Assembly (NCBI RefSeq): GCF_018320785.1
Contig: NC_054876.1
Coordinates: forward strand, 18,684,212-18,748,211
DNA: 64,000 nt
Direction of reading: 5' to 3'
Source of the DNA: Cheilinus undulatus
Lineage: Eukaryota > Chordata > Actinopteri > Labriformes > Labridae
Of this stretch, positions 45,649-57,660 are shown piece after piece. The first letter of the stretch is position 1. Each line of letters begins with the position of its first letter. Below the pieces are notes generated by a model. It did no database searches and was not told the DNA's origin. It saw nothing but the letters and a program-made list of their open reading frames with translations. The position numbers and the translations under genes are program-made.

Positions 45649-45960
45649 GTTGCTCAACGTTAGCTCCGTGGGCCAACGGTTTCTATCGCGATAAGAGGAG
45701 AGGCAGACAGCAGGCGGAGCTGCCGCTTTCAACTGACTATCAAAACACGCTGATAAATCATTTGTCACTTTCCTCCTTCGGAAAATGGTACAGAATATGT
45801 ACAGACGTATGTTAGAAGCGAGTTTATTTCTTAGTACTCTGAATAAGTCCAAAAGGTTTTCCTGACCCGAAACAGCGCCGTATGAACACTGAAGTGGGTC
45901 AACGGTTTATAAACTGAAGTTACCTTCTTCAGTTGGAAGAGCAGTTCCACCGAAAGGATG
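45639..45960 (-). promoter_or_regulatory. ANKFY1 start region with YY1-type motif over the ATG
   Basis: On the minus strand the start codon lies within CAACATGGCGGAAG (about 45639-45652). This matches the YY1 consensus AANATGGCGGC closely. YY1 motifs at the start codon just downstream of the transcription start are a known feature of some TATA-less promoters. The exact transcription start is not visible. Confidence 0.5.
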
Positions 45961-47090
45961 CCATTTACTTCAGAATCTTAAAAAGGGACTTGAGTTTCAT
46001 CTTTTTTTAACAGTGGCCTTAATTGAGCATATATCCATTTACCAGTGCACTTACCCATATTTGGCAACGTAATTCAAATTTTATGAGGTTTCGGCAGAAT
46101 ATTGGTGCATATTTTTAGTGGGCTACTGTTATCGAAACTCACATGCTTTGGCAAAACTTTAGCGTTACATAGTAACAGTACATTTCAAAGCAATTATTAT
46201 TTTAAGGAAGTGGTTGTTTACATGTAGTGGCAAAAAATCCACTATATATGCACACAGGTCACAGTGCATTAAAATGGCAAGAGTATTTTTCCTTTTAAAG
46301 AAGACCAAATCTTTAAAAAATGGCTATTTATTTATTCAATAATTGAATAACTGAAGAACTAAACATATTTGTAAAGGAAAGTGTTTTACTACTTTTTTGT
46401 AGAAATTAAACAAAGCCTATGTAAGACAAGGGGGTTCATAAGAGGGGGTCATTGCCCCCTGTGGTTCCATAATGTTTAATAAATCAACATAAAGGTGCCC
46501 TGTTGTATGCCCTTATGGTAGAAAAATACAATTTAGTGCCCTCTTGAGTGAACTTTCAATAAACCAAAGTTGACTTATCACCTCTTAAGTGCCCTCTTAT
46601 TAGACACTAGCAAATCTTACACTTACAAATATCTCTGTTATGATTCTTTTAATGACCTGTAGTCCACTGTGGCTGATAGATCTGGGAAATTTACCTCACA
46701 ATGAACAAAAACAGCATGTAACTGGCTTTTAATTTCAATGAAGGCAGTGACATCTGCTAACGACAGACTGTACTGAGATGAGTGCCTCTGAGATTTTACA
46801 TCATTGTAGTGTTAAGAGTTATTGGGGGTTATTGGGTTATTCCCCATCAAGATGATATCAGGGCTCCTATATTTGCCCTGACCCCAGAGGTCCACAGGTA
46901 ATACTAGTCCCATGCAAATAGAACTATTGTAATCAATTCCATGTTTTTTGGAAATAAATCAAATGAAATGATTGCTGTGCATAACTCACTGCAATGACTG
47001 GAGCACAATCACTGATGAAAACTACTGATTGTGCAAAACATAGTTAGAGAAGAAACCTGGCAAAATTTGTCCAAGTTTAAAATGAACTCA
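45961..47090. other. Intergenic, ANKFY1 5' flank
   Basis: AT-rich sequence. A repeat at 46622-46880 recurs in the same orientation at 55940-56195. No gene evidence. Confidence 0.5.
46622..46880. repeat. About 255-bp interspersed repeat, copy 1
   Basis: It shares with 55940-56195 the series CTCTGTTATGAT, CACAATGAACAAAAAC, CAATGAAGGCAGT, ACTGAGATGA, GGTTATTCCCCAT and TTTGCCCTG in the same order and orientation. No coding capacity is seen and the family is unassigned. Confidence 0.75.
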
Positions 47091-47094
47091 TGTT

Positions 47095-47235
47095 TTCCTC
47101 AAAGTGGGAGGCCTGGGTTCAGATCCAGTCTGTTGCCCTGAACTGCATGTCATTCGCCATTGTGTCCTTCCTTTCTTTCCTACTTTATCCACTAACATAT
47201 TTGCATGAATGCATATAAGATATTGAAAAAAAAAC
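47095..47235 (+). mobile_element. tRNA-derived SINE fragment
   Basis: It contains a B-box-like GGGTTCAGATCC (47114-47125) followed by CCCTGAACTGCATGTCATTC and a pyrimidine-rich CCTTCCTTTCTTTCC stretch. This is the usual layout of a common teleost tRNA-type SINE. The A box is not clear. Confidence 0.6.
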
Positions 47236-47339
47236 TCATTAATTCATTTTAACTGTAATATTATTACATACAATAATTGATACTTTTCTAACTCCCAGAA
47301 ACACTCTGTTAAAGGTATTTTACCATCAACATGTAATTT

Positions 47340-47474
47340 CCATCCATCCATCTTCATCCACTTATCTAGTGTTGAGTCATGGTGGCAGCAGGTCAAGTCA
47401 ATCCAGACATCCTTCCCGAATGTTTCCTAGCTGCTCCTAGGCGATTTAGAGGTGGTAAGGCCAAATGGGATATA
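47340..47474 (-). mobile_element. LINE 3' end (minus strand)
   Basis: It begins with CCATCCATCCATCTTCATCC, the inverse of the GGATGGATGGATG tail seen at 11962, and continues with the GGTGGCAGCAGGTCAAGTC block. The sequence stops at the Tc1-like insertion at 47475. Confidence 0.7.
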
Positions 47475-48153
47475 CAGGTGCATCTCAAAAAACTAGAATA
47501 TCATGAAAATAGTTCATTTTCCCTGTGATAAAATTAAAGAAATTTCTGGACACTGTGGATTCATCTGTGGTGTGAAATATTTCAAGACTTTTTTTTTATT
47601 TATAATTGATGATTATGACTTACAGCTCACAAAAACCCACTATTTCAAAATATCAGAATATTGTGGAAATGTCCAATTTGCAAAGGTTTCCCAAGCCCTC
47701 ATTCTCTTATTCTGGATCAGTACGCACAACTGCAATTATGGGGAAGACTGCTGACTTGCAAATGTCCAAAGGACAATCACTGACACCCTTCACAGGTAGG
47801 TTGAGCCACAGAACTTCATTCCTGAATGGGCCGGCTTTTCACAGAGTGCTGTATCAAAGGATATTGATGGAAAGTTTACTGGAAAGGAAATATGTGGTAA
47901 GAAAGTTGCACAAGCAACAGGGACAAGCTCAGCCTTCAGAGGATTGTCAAACAAAGCCGATTCAAGAACTTAGGGAAGCTTCACAATGCATGGACTCAAG
48001 CTGGAGTCTGTGGATCAAGAGCCACCACACAGACAGGGCCCAGAAATTAGCTACAAGTGTGGTGCATATACTATGGACAATTCTTTTCTTGAATTAAATC
48101 GCAGGATGAAAATTAACTTTTTCATTAGACTATACATTTTTGAGATGCACCTG
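47475..48153 (+). mobile_element. 679-bp deletion derivative of the Tc1-like family of 22249-24298
   Basis: It begins CAGGTGCATCTCAAAAA at 47475 and ends TTTTGAGATGCACCTG at 48153, flanked by TA on both sides. It keeps the transposase start (MGKTADLQMSK near 47740) and pieces of the DNA-binding region, then lacks the catalytic half. It is inserted in minus-strand LINE sequence that resumes at about 48160. Confidence 0.88.
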
Positions 48154-48159
48154 TACTTT

Positions 48160-48335
48160 AAGGCTGAGCCCAGGCACCCTCCTAATGAATCTCATTTTGA
48201 CCACTTGTAACTGCAACCTCATTCTTTCTTTCACTAACCAAAGATCATGGCAGCCAACTGGTAAGTCAAACACTTTACCTTCCTGGCTCATCTCGCTTCC
48301 ACCACTGTTATGGATCAATATGGACAGATTTCCCA
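48160..48335 (-). mobile_element. LINE fragment, ORF2 C-terminal part
   Basis: The sequence from AAGGCTGAGCCCAGGCACCC through CTCATTTTGACCACTTGTAA and CCAAAGATCATGG matches, read on the minus strand, the region after the reverse-transcriptase domain of the fish LINE family seen at 51641-52420. It continues the LINE left of the Tc1 insertion, with a gap. Confidence 0.65.
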
Positions 48336-49375
48336 ACAAAACAAGGTCACAGTTCACCTTGCTCATTAGTCAAATCCAGTGCATCTGTGATGGTTTCTCA
48401 CAGCTGATAGCTGTTGGTAATCAGCCAGGCTGTGAGGCTGGATGTGGTAGACAGTGGTGTTGACTTTGTGCCTCAAAAAGGTAAACACATCTTCATTTGA
48501 CTTTTTTTGTTGTGTGTTTTAAAAGAGTATTTAAACTCTGTTTCATCCTTCCTGCACACCCAGGTTGAGTAGCTTTACCAACAAGGTCCTGTTTGACCCA
48601 TGCTGACCCAGACTAGTTTACATACTTCAGCGTCCTCAGTGGAACTGCTCCTGGTGTCTTTTTTCTCTTAGGTGTTGGACTATTGTTACAGCATTCACTT
48701 TGAAGGTCACTGTTATTATCCCTGTGACCTCTGTGGCTGGAGCTGCACCTCCTCAGTCTCCCTCCTAGGGCAGCCGGTTGGCCTGTCTGCATTTCTTTGA
48801 ATCGCCATCCCTAAGGTTAGTCATTCCTGAACTGTGACTATTATGTTTTTTTTTTGTTGCTAATTGTTGTACTGTTTTCACCTACATCCAGCATAAATGT
48901 GTTTCTCATTTCCAATTCACAAAAAGCATGTCCACTTTAGCTAATATAACTTTTTTGCATTGTAAAGATAGTAACTTGGATGCTGTCATATCTAGCAACA
49001 CTTACTTGAAATGTTGAGCTTTTTGTTTTGCTAGGCTAATCAGTATTACTCTTAATTTCCTAGAAATTTTCCAGCTTTTGTTTCTCTAAGCCAACTAGTA
49101 TTACTAAGGTGGCACCTGTCATTAGATGACTGTCTGTGTTTATTTTTTAAACCCTTTGTCATTGAAGGCATTGTTTGCGCTTGAGCAGTTTAGTTATCAG
49201 TAGGAGTGTTGGTCACTCAAACCAGTTTATATTCAGTGTGTCGCTAGTAGCCTTGCTGTGAAGACTGTTTACACCTGGAGCATCTGAGGGAAGGCTTGTC
49301 TGAAGATCCCTGCACGAACTGTAGTTGGCCATCTGACCGTTACACTAACAGGGACTGTAATGGCATTGTATTCAA
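48336..49375. other. Intergenic sequence, unassigned
   Basis: AT-rich sequence with scattered short ORFs and no family I recognise. It includes a T-rich run near 48846 and lies between LINE and Tc1-like pieces, so it is probably old repeat sequence. Confidence 0.4.
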
Positions 49376-49379
49376 ATAC

Positions 49380-50280
49380 ATGTACTTTAATATGGACTGG
49401 AGCACCTATAACAGCCTCCACTCTTCTTGGAAGACTTTCCACAAGATTTCGGAGTGTTTCCTCAGGAATTTGTGCCCATTCATTCTGCAGACCATTTATG
49501 AGGTCAGGTACTGATGTTGGACAAGAAGTCCTGGCTCACAATCTCCATTCCAGTTCATCCCAAAGGTGCTCGATGCAGTTGAGGTCAGGGCTTTGTGTGG
49601 GCCAGCCAAGTTTGTCGACACCAAACTTATCAAACCATGTCTTTATAGTCCTCATTTTCTGTGCTGGGGCAGTGATGGAACAGAAAAGAGTCTTCCCCAA
49701 ACTGTTGCCACAAAGTTTGAAGCATAGCATCGTTCAAAATGTCCTGGTATGCTAAAGCATTAAGATTGCTCTTCACTGGAGATAAGAGGCCTGGCCCAAA
49801 CCCTGAAACACAGCTCCATACCATTATCCCTATACCACCAAACTTCATTGTTTGCATATTAGGCAGATAATGTTCTCCTGGCATCTGCTAAACACAGACT
49901 CACTCATCTGACTGCCAAACATTCCATTCTGGTTTTTGTGCTTATGTTAATGCCAGTGGAAGTTCAGAACTCTTCAGCTATGGAATCAGCAGAGCATTGG
50001 TGACTTTTATGCACCATGCACTAAGCAGTCATTGAACTCACTGTGATTTTAGCAGGGATGAAATATCACAATCTGTCTTATTGCAAAGGTGGCATCCATC
50101 ACAGTACCACAGTTGAAGTCACTGAGCTCTTCAGAACCACACATTTTGTATCTCAAATTTATGCAAATGGAGACTGCATGGTTAAGTGCTTGATTTCATA
50201 CACCTGTGGCAATGGATCTGATTGAAATACCTAAATTCAGTAATTAACAGGTGTGGCCACATACTTTTATCCAGAAAGTG
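49380..50280 (-). mobile_element. Tc1-like transposon of a third family, degraded
   Basis: Minus-strand transposase remnants read MKFGGIGIMVWSCVSGFGPG and KLGWPTQSPDLNCIEHLWDE (near 49560-49620). The latter is the last DDE block of Tc1 transposases. The right end CCACATACTTTTATCCAGAA then AGTGTA is the known terminal sequence of a fish family. The left end is truncated or decayed. Confidence 0.8.
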
Positions 50281-50679
50281 TAGCTACCTGCCAAGTGCAG
50301 TTAGGGCTACAAGTACAATGTATGTGAAGAAACTCCTGGGTGGTGTAAGCTCATCAGGGCAGTTGTCTTCTTTTGCTCTGGCTCAAGAGGTGATGCTGAT
50401 CAAACCTTGCAGTCAAAGTGCTGTGGTCAGATGATGACTCTGTGGGGGCCTAGACAAAACCGCCTATAGCCAGTGCCTTTCAGCACGGCACCAACTGCCT
50501 GTTCTCTGCCTCCTTTAGAGGAGTTCCTTGACAGACTTGCATATGTGAAGATTCAAAGCGTCGGATGGCCAGCTTTTGCACCGCGTTCTGTCACTCAGAA
50601 TCTTGGTGAACATGTGCGAAGCTTCTGTAGGAACAGATCCCTATTCAACCTGCAAATGCACACAGGCTGCGTATGACCC

Positions 50680-50800
50680 TGCTGACCCAGATCTAGTGGT
50701 TAAAGCACCCTCTCTGGCAGTCATCAAGGGTTCAAACCTTTTGGTTAAGTGTTTATATGACACCAAAAATCCTTCTTTCTTGTCCAGTGACCCAAACTTG
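50680..50800 (+). repeat. Possible tRNA-like SINE fragment
   Basis: It has TAGTGGTTAAAGCACCCTC (A-box-like) followed after about 30 bases by GGGTTCAAACC (B-box-like) at about 50728-50738. The spacing fits a tRNA-derived promoter, but no other part of a SINE is recognised. Confidence 0.35.
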
Positions 50801-51089
50801 TTCTTGTTTAGGAAAATATTTTAATTGTATTATTTTAGATAGAATTAGTGGGAGGTGTTTCGAGAACCATACCCCCCGTCACCTTTTAGAAACCCACAAC
50901 CCATTTTTGTTTCAGCTCCATTTAGTTCAGTGTGCAGTCTACTGTTAATTTCTCCAATTTGTGCCCCAGTAATATAGTTTTCACCTGACATGCCAAATAG
51001 ACTGTCATATATCAATTATATCCACTGCATGGGATATGTCATTATTTATCTGACAAACCTCTGAAACAAAGTGTTTATGAGGGGCAGGA

Positions 51090-51615
51090 CTTTCCATAAA
51101 ATTCTTGGAAGGTGATTGGATGAATGCTGTCACATTAATTAAGAGCCAATTAGGGTGACGACAAATTAAGACAGTAAGCATGCACGGCTCCAGCAGTAGC
51201 CTGAGCCTGGTATACTGGTGCTGTCCCAGGCTAGGAGCAATGGAAGTTGTTGTTGGATAATACCCATGCTGAGGCAGTGGATTGGTTGTGGAGCAAAAGC
51301 CTCGTCTGTGCCAAGGGCTTTCAGTAAGGGTTTGTGGTCTTGTTTAAAAATTCTTCCTGGTTCAGAAAAAAACTACTACTATGCCATAGCTACATCTGAG
51401 CTGATCACTTCACCTGGAGCAGCCATTGTATACCAGCTTACAGTAGAACTAAGACCCACCCAGAGCTACCACCTTGTTCTCCTCAAAGGACACTGATTGG
51501 TCAGATCTGTTTTCAGACCTGGCACAACCACGTCAGACTGGAGCTTTGTAAGATATACTGTATTTGCGTGATGGAAGACATGGAATCTGACCTGTCCATC
51601 TGCTTTGCACATTTA
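51090..51615 (+). repeat. Diverged relative of the 466-bp insert at 23654-24119
   Basis: It shares in order GGTGATTGGATGAATG, AGCCAATTAGGGTGACG, AAGCATGCACGG (decayed NRF1-like core), CTGATTGGTC, CTGGAGCTTTGTAAGAT and CCATCTGCTTTGCA. Ends and target duplication are not preserved. It supports the 23654 insert being a member of a repeat family. Confidence 0.55.
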
Positions 51616-51640
51616 ATAAACGGCACTGGGGAAATGTAAC

Positions 51641-52420
51641 ACCACAATGGTCCAGTACAATGACTGCAACACTGCTGATAATCTGTCTGTAGACCTCACA
51701 CCCATTCTTTCTTCACTCATGAACAAGAACCAGAGATAACTGAACTCCTTCACTTGGGACTTACTCCCCACCTGCAAGGAGCAATCCATTGTTTTCCTTC
51801 AGAGAACCATGGCCTTGGACTTTGAAGTGCTGACCCTTATCCAAGCCATTTCACACTCAGCTGCAAACCACCCCTCTGCCTGCTGGAGGACCTCAGTTAA
51901 GGGCGTCCAACAGAACCATGTCATCTTCAAAAAGCAAAGAAGAAATTCCAATGTCCCCAAGGCGGACACCTTACTCCTTCAAGCTACGCCTTGAGATCCC
52001 TCCCATGAAAATCACAAACAGAATCAGAGACAAGGGGAAGCCCTGGTGGAGGCCAGAATGCATGGGGAACATGTCTTACTATATCTCAAGAATACAGGAA
52101 CAACTCTCACTGTGACCCTCCGAGGGACATGATCGTAAGCTTTCTTCACATCCACGTAACAATTGTAGACTGGATGAGTCAATTCCCATGGTCCCTCAAG
52201 AGGCCCTGCAATATTAAAGAGTTGATCCACTGACCCCTGGCCAGAGTGGAGGTTCCAAGGTTCAACAGTCATCCAGAGTCTCCTTTCCAGCGCCACTGAT
52301 TTTACTTTTCCCAGGAAACAGAGTGGTGTGACATCCTGATAATTCCCCCTTTTATAAATGGGAACCACCATCCTAGTCTGCCCCTTCAAACAAAATTGCA
52401 ATGTGACTAAAAGTCTTTGC
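51641..52420 (-). mobile_element. LINE reverse-transcriptase remnant (minus strand)
   Basis: Read on the minus strand it encodes GKVKSVALERRLWMTVEPWN, then NCYVDVKKAYDHVPR. The latter is the reverse-transcriptase motif with the first catalytic Asp. The downstream part runs through GLRQG-type and FADD-type regions with many breaks. It belongs to the same fish LINE family as the fragments at 11727, 47340 and 48160. Several frameshifts make it inactive. Confidence 0.8.
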
Positions 52421-52544
52421 ATGCAAATGTAAGATTTTTGCTGTCTTAACCAAATTGTCATTTTCAAATTCATGCTACAGATAAGAATGACATTTTTAGC
52501 CTCTTTTATGACCATTTTTCTTTAAATATTTCCCAATTGCTGTT

Positions 52545-53905
52545 AAACAGAGCAAGGATTTTTTAACACAGCTTTTCCAAACATTCAAGTTTATTTTAAA
52601 AGCTTACATCATTTTACTTTGCACACAGATACAAAAACTATATAAAAAAAAACCTACCAGGGTCTGAATTAATAGGCGCAACACAAACTATTGCTGCACA
52701 ATGATATGCTTTAACTTTAAAATGCTAAAAGCTTGTACAATAATGTAAAAACTGAGGGTTATCTTCATACTTGCACAGTTTGAAAAACTTCAGTAAGGGT
52801 TTAAGCTGTCACTGAGAAAGTATCATGGCAAAAACAAAAGAAATCAGTTTAGTCCTGAGTAGAATAATTTTTGATGCTAACAAAGCAAGAGAAGGAGAAG
52901 CAAAGTTATCACAGTGTTCCCAAGTGTCAAGAACTGGAACGAGAAGTATCATCAAGAAATTCAAAGAGAGCCACACAGTACAGACCAGGCCTGGCAGAGG
53001 TAAGAGGAAGAATTTAAAGACCTGCCAAGACATTAGTGAATGACTTAGCCATGTCAGGTATTGCAGTCTCAAAGAAGACAATCAACAAGCTCTGCACAGG
53101 AATGAACCTAGTAAAACTCCACTTCTGCTGAAGAGAAACCTTCAGTCCAGTCTGAAGTATGCAAGGATAACATGGAGAAAAATTCTGCATACTGGAAACA
53201 TGTCCATTGCTCAGATGAGACCAAACAAGGGCTCTTTGGTAGTAGAGACATTGCTTAGTTTGGAGAAAGAAGGAAGAGATGTATAACCCAAAGAACAGTG
53301 AAACATGGCGATGGAGTGGGGATGCTTTAGTGCATCTGGAACTGGGAATCTCGTAAAAGTGAAAGGAATCATGATGAAAGAAGGATTGTCACTTTGTCTC
53401 CCAACACAACAATGACTATCAACATAAGTCACTCCTGGTGAAAAGCTACTTCCAGAAGACCCAAGTAAAAGTTACTGCTGGCCTGCACAAAGCCCTGACT
53501 TGAAACCCATTGAAAATCTGTGGGGTGAACTGAAGGCCAAGGTCCATGTCAGAGGACCATCAAATCTGGAGGAGCTTGAGAGATTCACCAAAGAAGAATG
53601 GGCTGGGATTCCTCAGGAGACGTGTCTGAGACTTGTTCCAAACTACAACAAACAACTGCAGGCTGTTGTCCAGCAAAAGGAGACACAACTGACTATTAGC
53701 ATCAGGGGGTAGTATTTTAGACCCTGGTAGTTTTTGTGAAATAGTGTTGATCTGTGTGCAAAGAAAAATAATGTAAGCATCCAAAATAAAAAATTGAATG
53801 TTTGGAAAGGCACTGTTAAAAATTCCTTGCTCAGTTTAAGGGCACTTAGGAAATATGAAAATTAAATTTCCAAAGAGGGCTAATAATCTCATCCTCATCT
53901 TTATA
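52545..53905 (+). mobile_element. Tc1-like transposon copy B, near full length, inactive
   Basis: This plus-strand Tc1 copy is sister to 8975-10055. TTTTTTAACACAGCTTTTCC near 52560 is imperfectly repeated, inverted, near 53830. Transposase pieces include TRSIIKKFKESHTVQTRPG (52825-53043), the block around SDETKQGLF near 53215, and the last catalytic block KPIENLWGELKAKVHVRG (53500-53712). A broken frame between them makes it dead. Confidence 0.82.
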
Positions 53906-54489
53906 TCAAAACACCAATGAAACAAGTACACAAGTAAATATTGAAAAAGTCATATTTTAGAAGAACTCACTACAGGTGACAGGTTCCATAACATGAAAAA
54001 TATACATCAGTATTTTGTTTTTGTACATTAGGCAAAACTGCAATAGTTCAGTGAGCAGAATAATTATGAGATTGTGGATTTGGAGGGCAAAGAATCAGAA
54101 AAACAATTCGCACACATACTGTTTACACAAACACCCGAACATTCGCAAACAAAATCCCAGAAACATTCAGCAGATCAAACCAAAAAATAAAAAAAGGTAC
54201 GATAAAGCATGCATAACAATTTCTACTGAGGACAACACAGACAAGGAAAAGAGGCCGCTAAAAAAAAAAAAAAAAAAAAAAATTAGAGGAGGACCTCAAA
54301 CTGTATTGGGATATCAAAATTAACAAGTGTACACTTTATACTCGAGGAGTTATTGCTACACCAAATTATTACCAATACCCTAATTATACAGATTCCCTGT
54401 GTACTCGCTATTAAATAAATTTATACATATGTGGTACATAATTTCTCCATACTTTTTCACCATTTTTAACAATTGTTCAAAGCAGAGTG

Positions 54490-55249
54490 AAGTGGCCTAG
54501 CATTTTATTAGGAGGCACTTTTGAAAAAATAAAAAGTTTTGCATGCACAAGAACTAACATGAACTTTGTCTTTTTTTTAAGTAAACTAAACAGGATGGTA
54601 AGACTCCAAACAAAAAAAATCATTCAGGGTGCACACATGATGATGAGTTCCATGAGTGTTTATGAACCCACAAGAAAAGAACAGCTGTGTTTTCTAATAT
54701 GGCGGTATTCCTCAAAAAGAAAAAGAGAACCTTCATCAGTCAGGTCACGTCTGGCTCGAATCAATCCAGCTCTTCACTGATGCTGACGTTCCTCTGACAA
54801 CATCCTCATTCAATAAAAACCTTTTAAAGCAACCTAAAGAGAGCTAATGCATGCTGGAGCGGAGAGGGAAAAAGAAGAAAAATAAACGGATCTGAAACCA
54901 GCGCTATTCATTTGGTCTAAGTGTCCTGGTGGATGGAAAGGGAGTTTATATATTATCCGGTTTAGTCTGTTCTATTTACACGTCTTTACAATATCTTCCT
55001 GAATGTTGAAGCAGTTCATAGACTTGAAAAATGTTTTGTCATCTTCTGGGTTTTATTTCTTGTTTTTTTTTTTTTTTTTTTTGGAGTTGGCACTTGCTTG
55101 GCAGTTTTCTGTCAGCCGTGGTAGTCACTGTTGTGTTCTATTGCAGCCTACAGTAGCCAGTCTGTTCCTGCCACGATTAAGAAGGACGAGCCTGACGACA
55201 GGGTGGAAGAGTGCAGGAAACAGTGCCATGTTGATTTTCAATTGGAGAC
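54490..55249 (-). other. ube2g1: Probable UBE2G1 3'-UTR exon
   Basis: On the minus strand a good acceptor (TTTCTTTCCCACAG) ends at 55250, and the exon begins GTCTCCAATTGAAAATCAAC, then ATGGCACTGTTTCCTGCACT. I believe this resembles the start of the human UBE2G1 3'UTR exon, from memory. The matching donor is at 58816. Candidate AATAAA signals on the minus strand are at 54504-54509 and 55052-55057; the true 3' end is unknown. Confidence 0.5.
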
Positions 55250-55664
55250 CTGTGGGAAAGAAAACAACAAAACAGAGACCTTAGGAAGCAGCATAAGCAA
55301 TCACAGAAGGCAATAACTAGTAATAACTAATAAGGCAGTAACTGCAGGAAAGAGTATGAAGTGATAAAGAGGAAGTGAAACATATGCAGCTAGTAAAATG
55401 GGTTGACAGAGTACACACAGAAAATCTGATAATAAATTTAATACTTTTTAATACCTTTTTCCAAGACCCTCTTAATCTACTTTTAGACTCCAGAATCTTC
55501 AATTTCTAATCACTTACATCACTCACATTCTAGTAAGGAATAAAGCTCCATCATTCACAGAACAATGTAATCATGCCTGAAATTAGTCAATATGTAGTCA
55601 ACACACAATATGGAGCGTCTTTAAAGTCCCTGTAAAGTAATAAAAAAATCTTTATTTTAGGTTT

Positions 55665-55790
55665 GTTGTATGACAGGGTGCCATTGACTGGCGACCAGTC
55701 CAGGGTGTGCCCGCCTCTTGCCCAGTGACAGCTGGGATAGGCTCCAGGTCCCCCGCGACCCCCAACGGTATAGAACATGGGTAGGTGGGT
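55665..55790 (+). mobile_element. L2-type LINE 3' fragment
   Basis: The block TGACTGGCGACCAGTCCAGG, GCCTCTTGCCCAGTGACAGC then TGGGATAGGCTCCAG is the hallmark 3' region of fish L2-like LINEs. It is a short, 5'-truncated copy. Confidence 0.7.
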
Positions 55791-55939
55791 TGGTGGGTGA
55801 CAGGCCACTGTGTTGTGAACCACCTGGCCAAATTTCAGTCAAGAAAAACATCTCTAAGTTTTTAAAATTAAGATTCAAAATCATAAAAATTGAGGCTTTA
55901 AAAGAGCAGAGACAGATCAGGGATTCTATTTTCTGGTAC

Positions 55940-56195
55940 AAATCTCTCTGTTATGATACTTTTATTGACTCGTAGGCCATCATTGCTGATAAATTAGTGA
56001 AATTCACCCCACAATGAACAAAAACACAGCATATAGCTGGCTGTTAACATTCAATGAAGGCAGTAACATCACGTAACAACAGACCATACTGAGATGAACT
56101 GCTCCATGATTTCATATCACTGCAGCATTAGGGGGATGGGGTTATTCCCCATAGACTGTTGATGCTATGGGCTCAGATTTTTGCCCTGCTCAAAT
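55940..56195. repeat. About 255-bp interspersed repeat, copy 2
   Basis: Direct-orientation partner of 46622-46880, with the same motif series and a similar length. The copies lie about 9.3 kb apart on either side of the TE-rich block. Confidence 0.75.
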
Positions 56196-57660
56196 AAACC
56201 AAGCATAGACAGAGGTGAACAACTTTATAAGTCTGTTTAAAATGCAGTTAATTAATCTAATTTTACATAAATAATTTATTGCATCACCTGACATGTGCGC
56301 GTAATATAAAGAGAGAGACGGACGGACTGAAAGAACCCAACAGGACTATACTCATGAAGCCTGCAGATGCTCTGTGTAACACTTGGGTGAAACAGAGAAG
56401 TTTATGAAATCCCCTAACCATTGTCTCATGAGTGTGAGCAAGTGCTGCAGGCTGTCACACGGAGCATAAACTTGGAGATGTGCATAGCATGGCCCGTGCA
56501 GTCTCTTTACTCTCTGTGGAAACATTGTTTCTCTTTTTTTAAACCTTTCATTACAACACTGCACTGCTAAAATGTATAATGCTGCAGTTGCCATAAAGCC
56601 ACAGACAGTGCGTTTTTAAAAGATGCAGGATGAGTGCCTGTCAGCATCACTGCATCACCTTCTCTCCCTCTCCTCCTTCAGAATTTTCATGCCTCGCATC
56701 ATCTTTGCTGTGTGTCACATGAAAACAAGTGCACTGTGCCACACAAATAACCCTCAATGCAACACACAGCACGATGTCTGTATTTAAACCATGGGCATGT
56801 ATGAATACATGACTGATTAAATGAAGCATCAAGGGAGATAAATTTTCAATCTGAGACCACTGAAGTGTGTCTATGCTCCATAGTTAAAGAGTTGTACCAA
56901 ATGCAGATTCACTGTCTGCAAACTCTGCATCCTGTCAGTACGTCCCTGGTGAGACTGTTAGGTACAGTACACTTCCAGATAGAAATACAAAGTAAAATCA
57001 CTGCCGGTTTTTCAATTATTAGACTATCTGTGTTTTCTAGCAACATTTAATTCTGAAAGTGTCTCTGGAGCAGTTATTTCATTACTGGATTCCCTTTGCA
57101 ACATTGTACAGATGTGCAGGCCCCTTTCAAACCTTTTTTTTTTATTACAGAAAACAGTCATAAATCACTAAGGCTGTTTACACACACTATTTTAATGATT
57201 AAAATCATAAGGTTACAGGTTAATTTAATTTAATTCATTAATTAAAAAAATCTCTCTCTATCTCTTCTGCAATCAGTAAATGCAATCCTTTTCCTTCTAA
57301 ATTAACTGTAGCTGTAAGGTATGACAACAGCCTCTAAAATGTGGAGTGGTTTGTATGTTTTATTGATGTGCATTAATCATAATTTAGATGACCATACCTC
57401 ATCAACCTTTTCTGTACAGAATCGGTCCTTATGAATTTTTTCACACCAAAAAGAAACACTTCATGTTGCCTCTCAAGGCAACAATGATTTACTGAGGCCT
57501 AACCATGTGAAATTCACACACAGATCCAGATTTCAAATCAGTAATTTTATTTAGAAATCATGACCTCAGTATCAATCTAAATCATCATATTTATGATTTT
57601 TGCCAGAATACAGCAGCTCTAATTTTGTGTATGACAGTTCAAAAGCATGACAAACTTAAG

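Noticed and set aside
45619-45852. In-frame N-terminal extension of ANKFY1 from an ATG at 45850-45852
   Set aside because: The MAE start matches the known family start; the extra 68 residues have no similarity and lie in likely 5'UTR. Not fully excluded.
50222-50824. Three overlapping plus-strand ORFs (60-82 residues)
   Set aside because: They overlap old repeat sequence, share no domain and have no splice or promoter context.
55061-55083. T-run as evidence of a processed pseudogene
   Set aside because: It lies inside the probable UBE2G1 3'UTR, with no intronless gene copy next to it.
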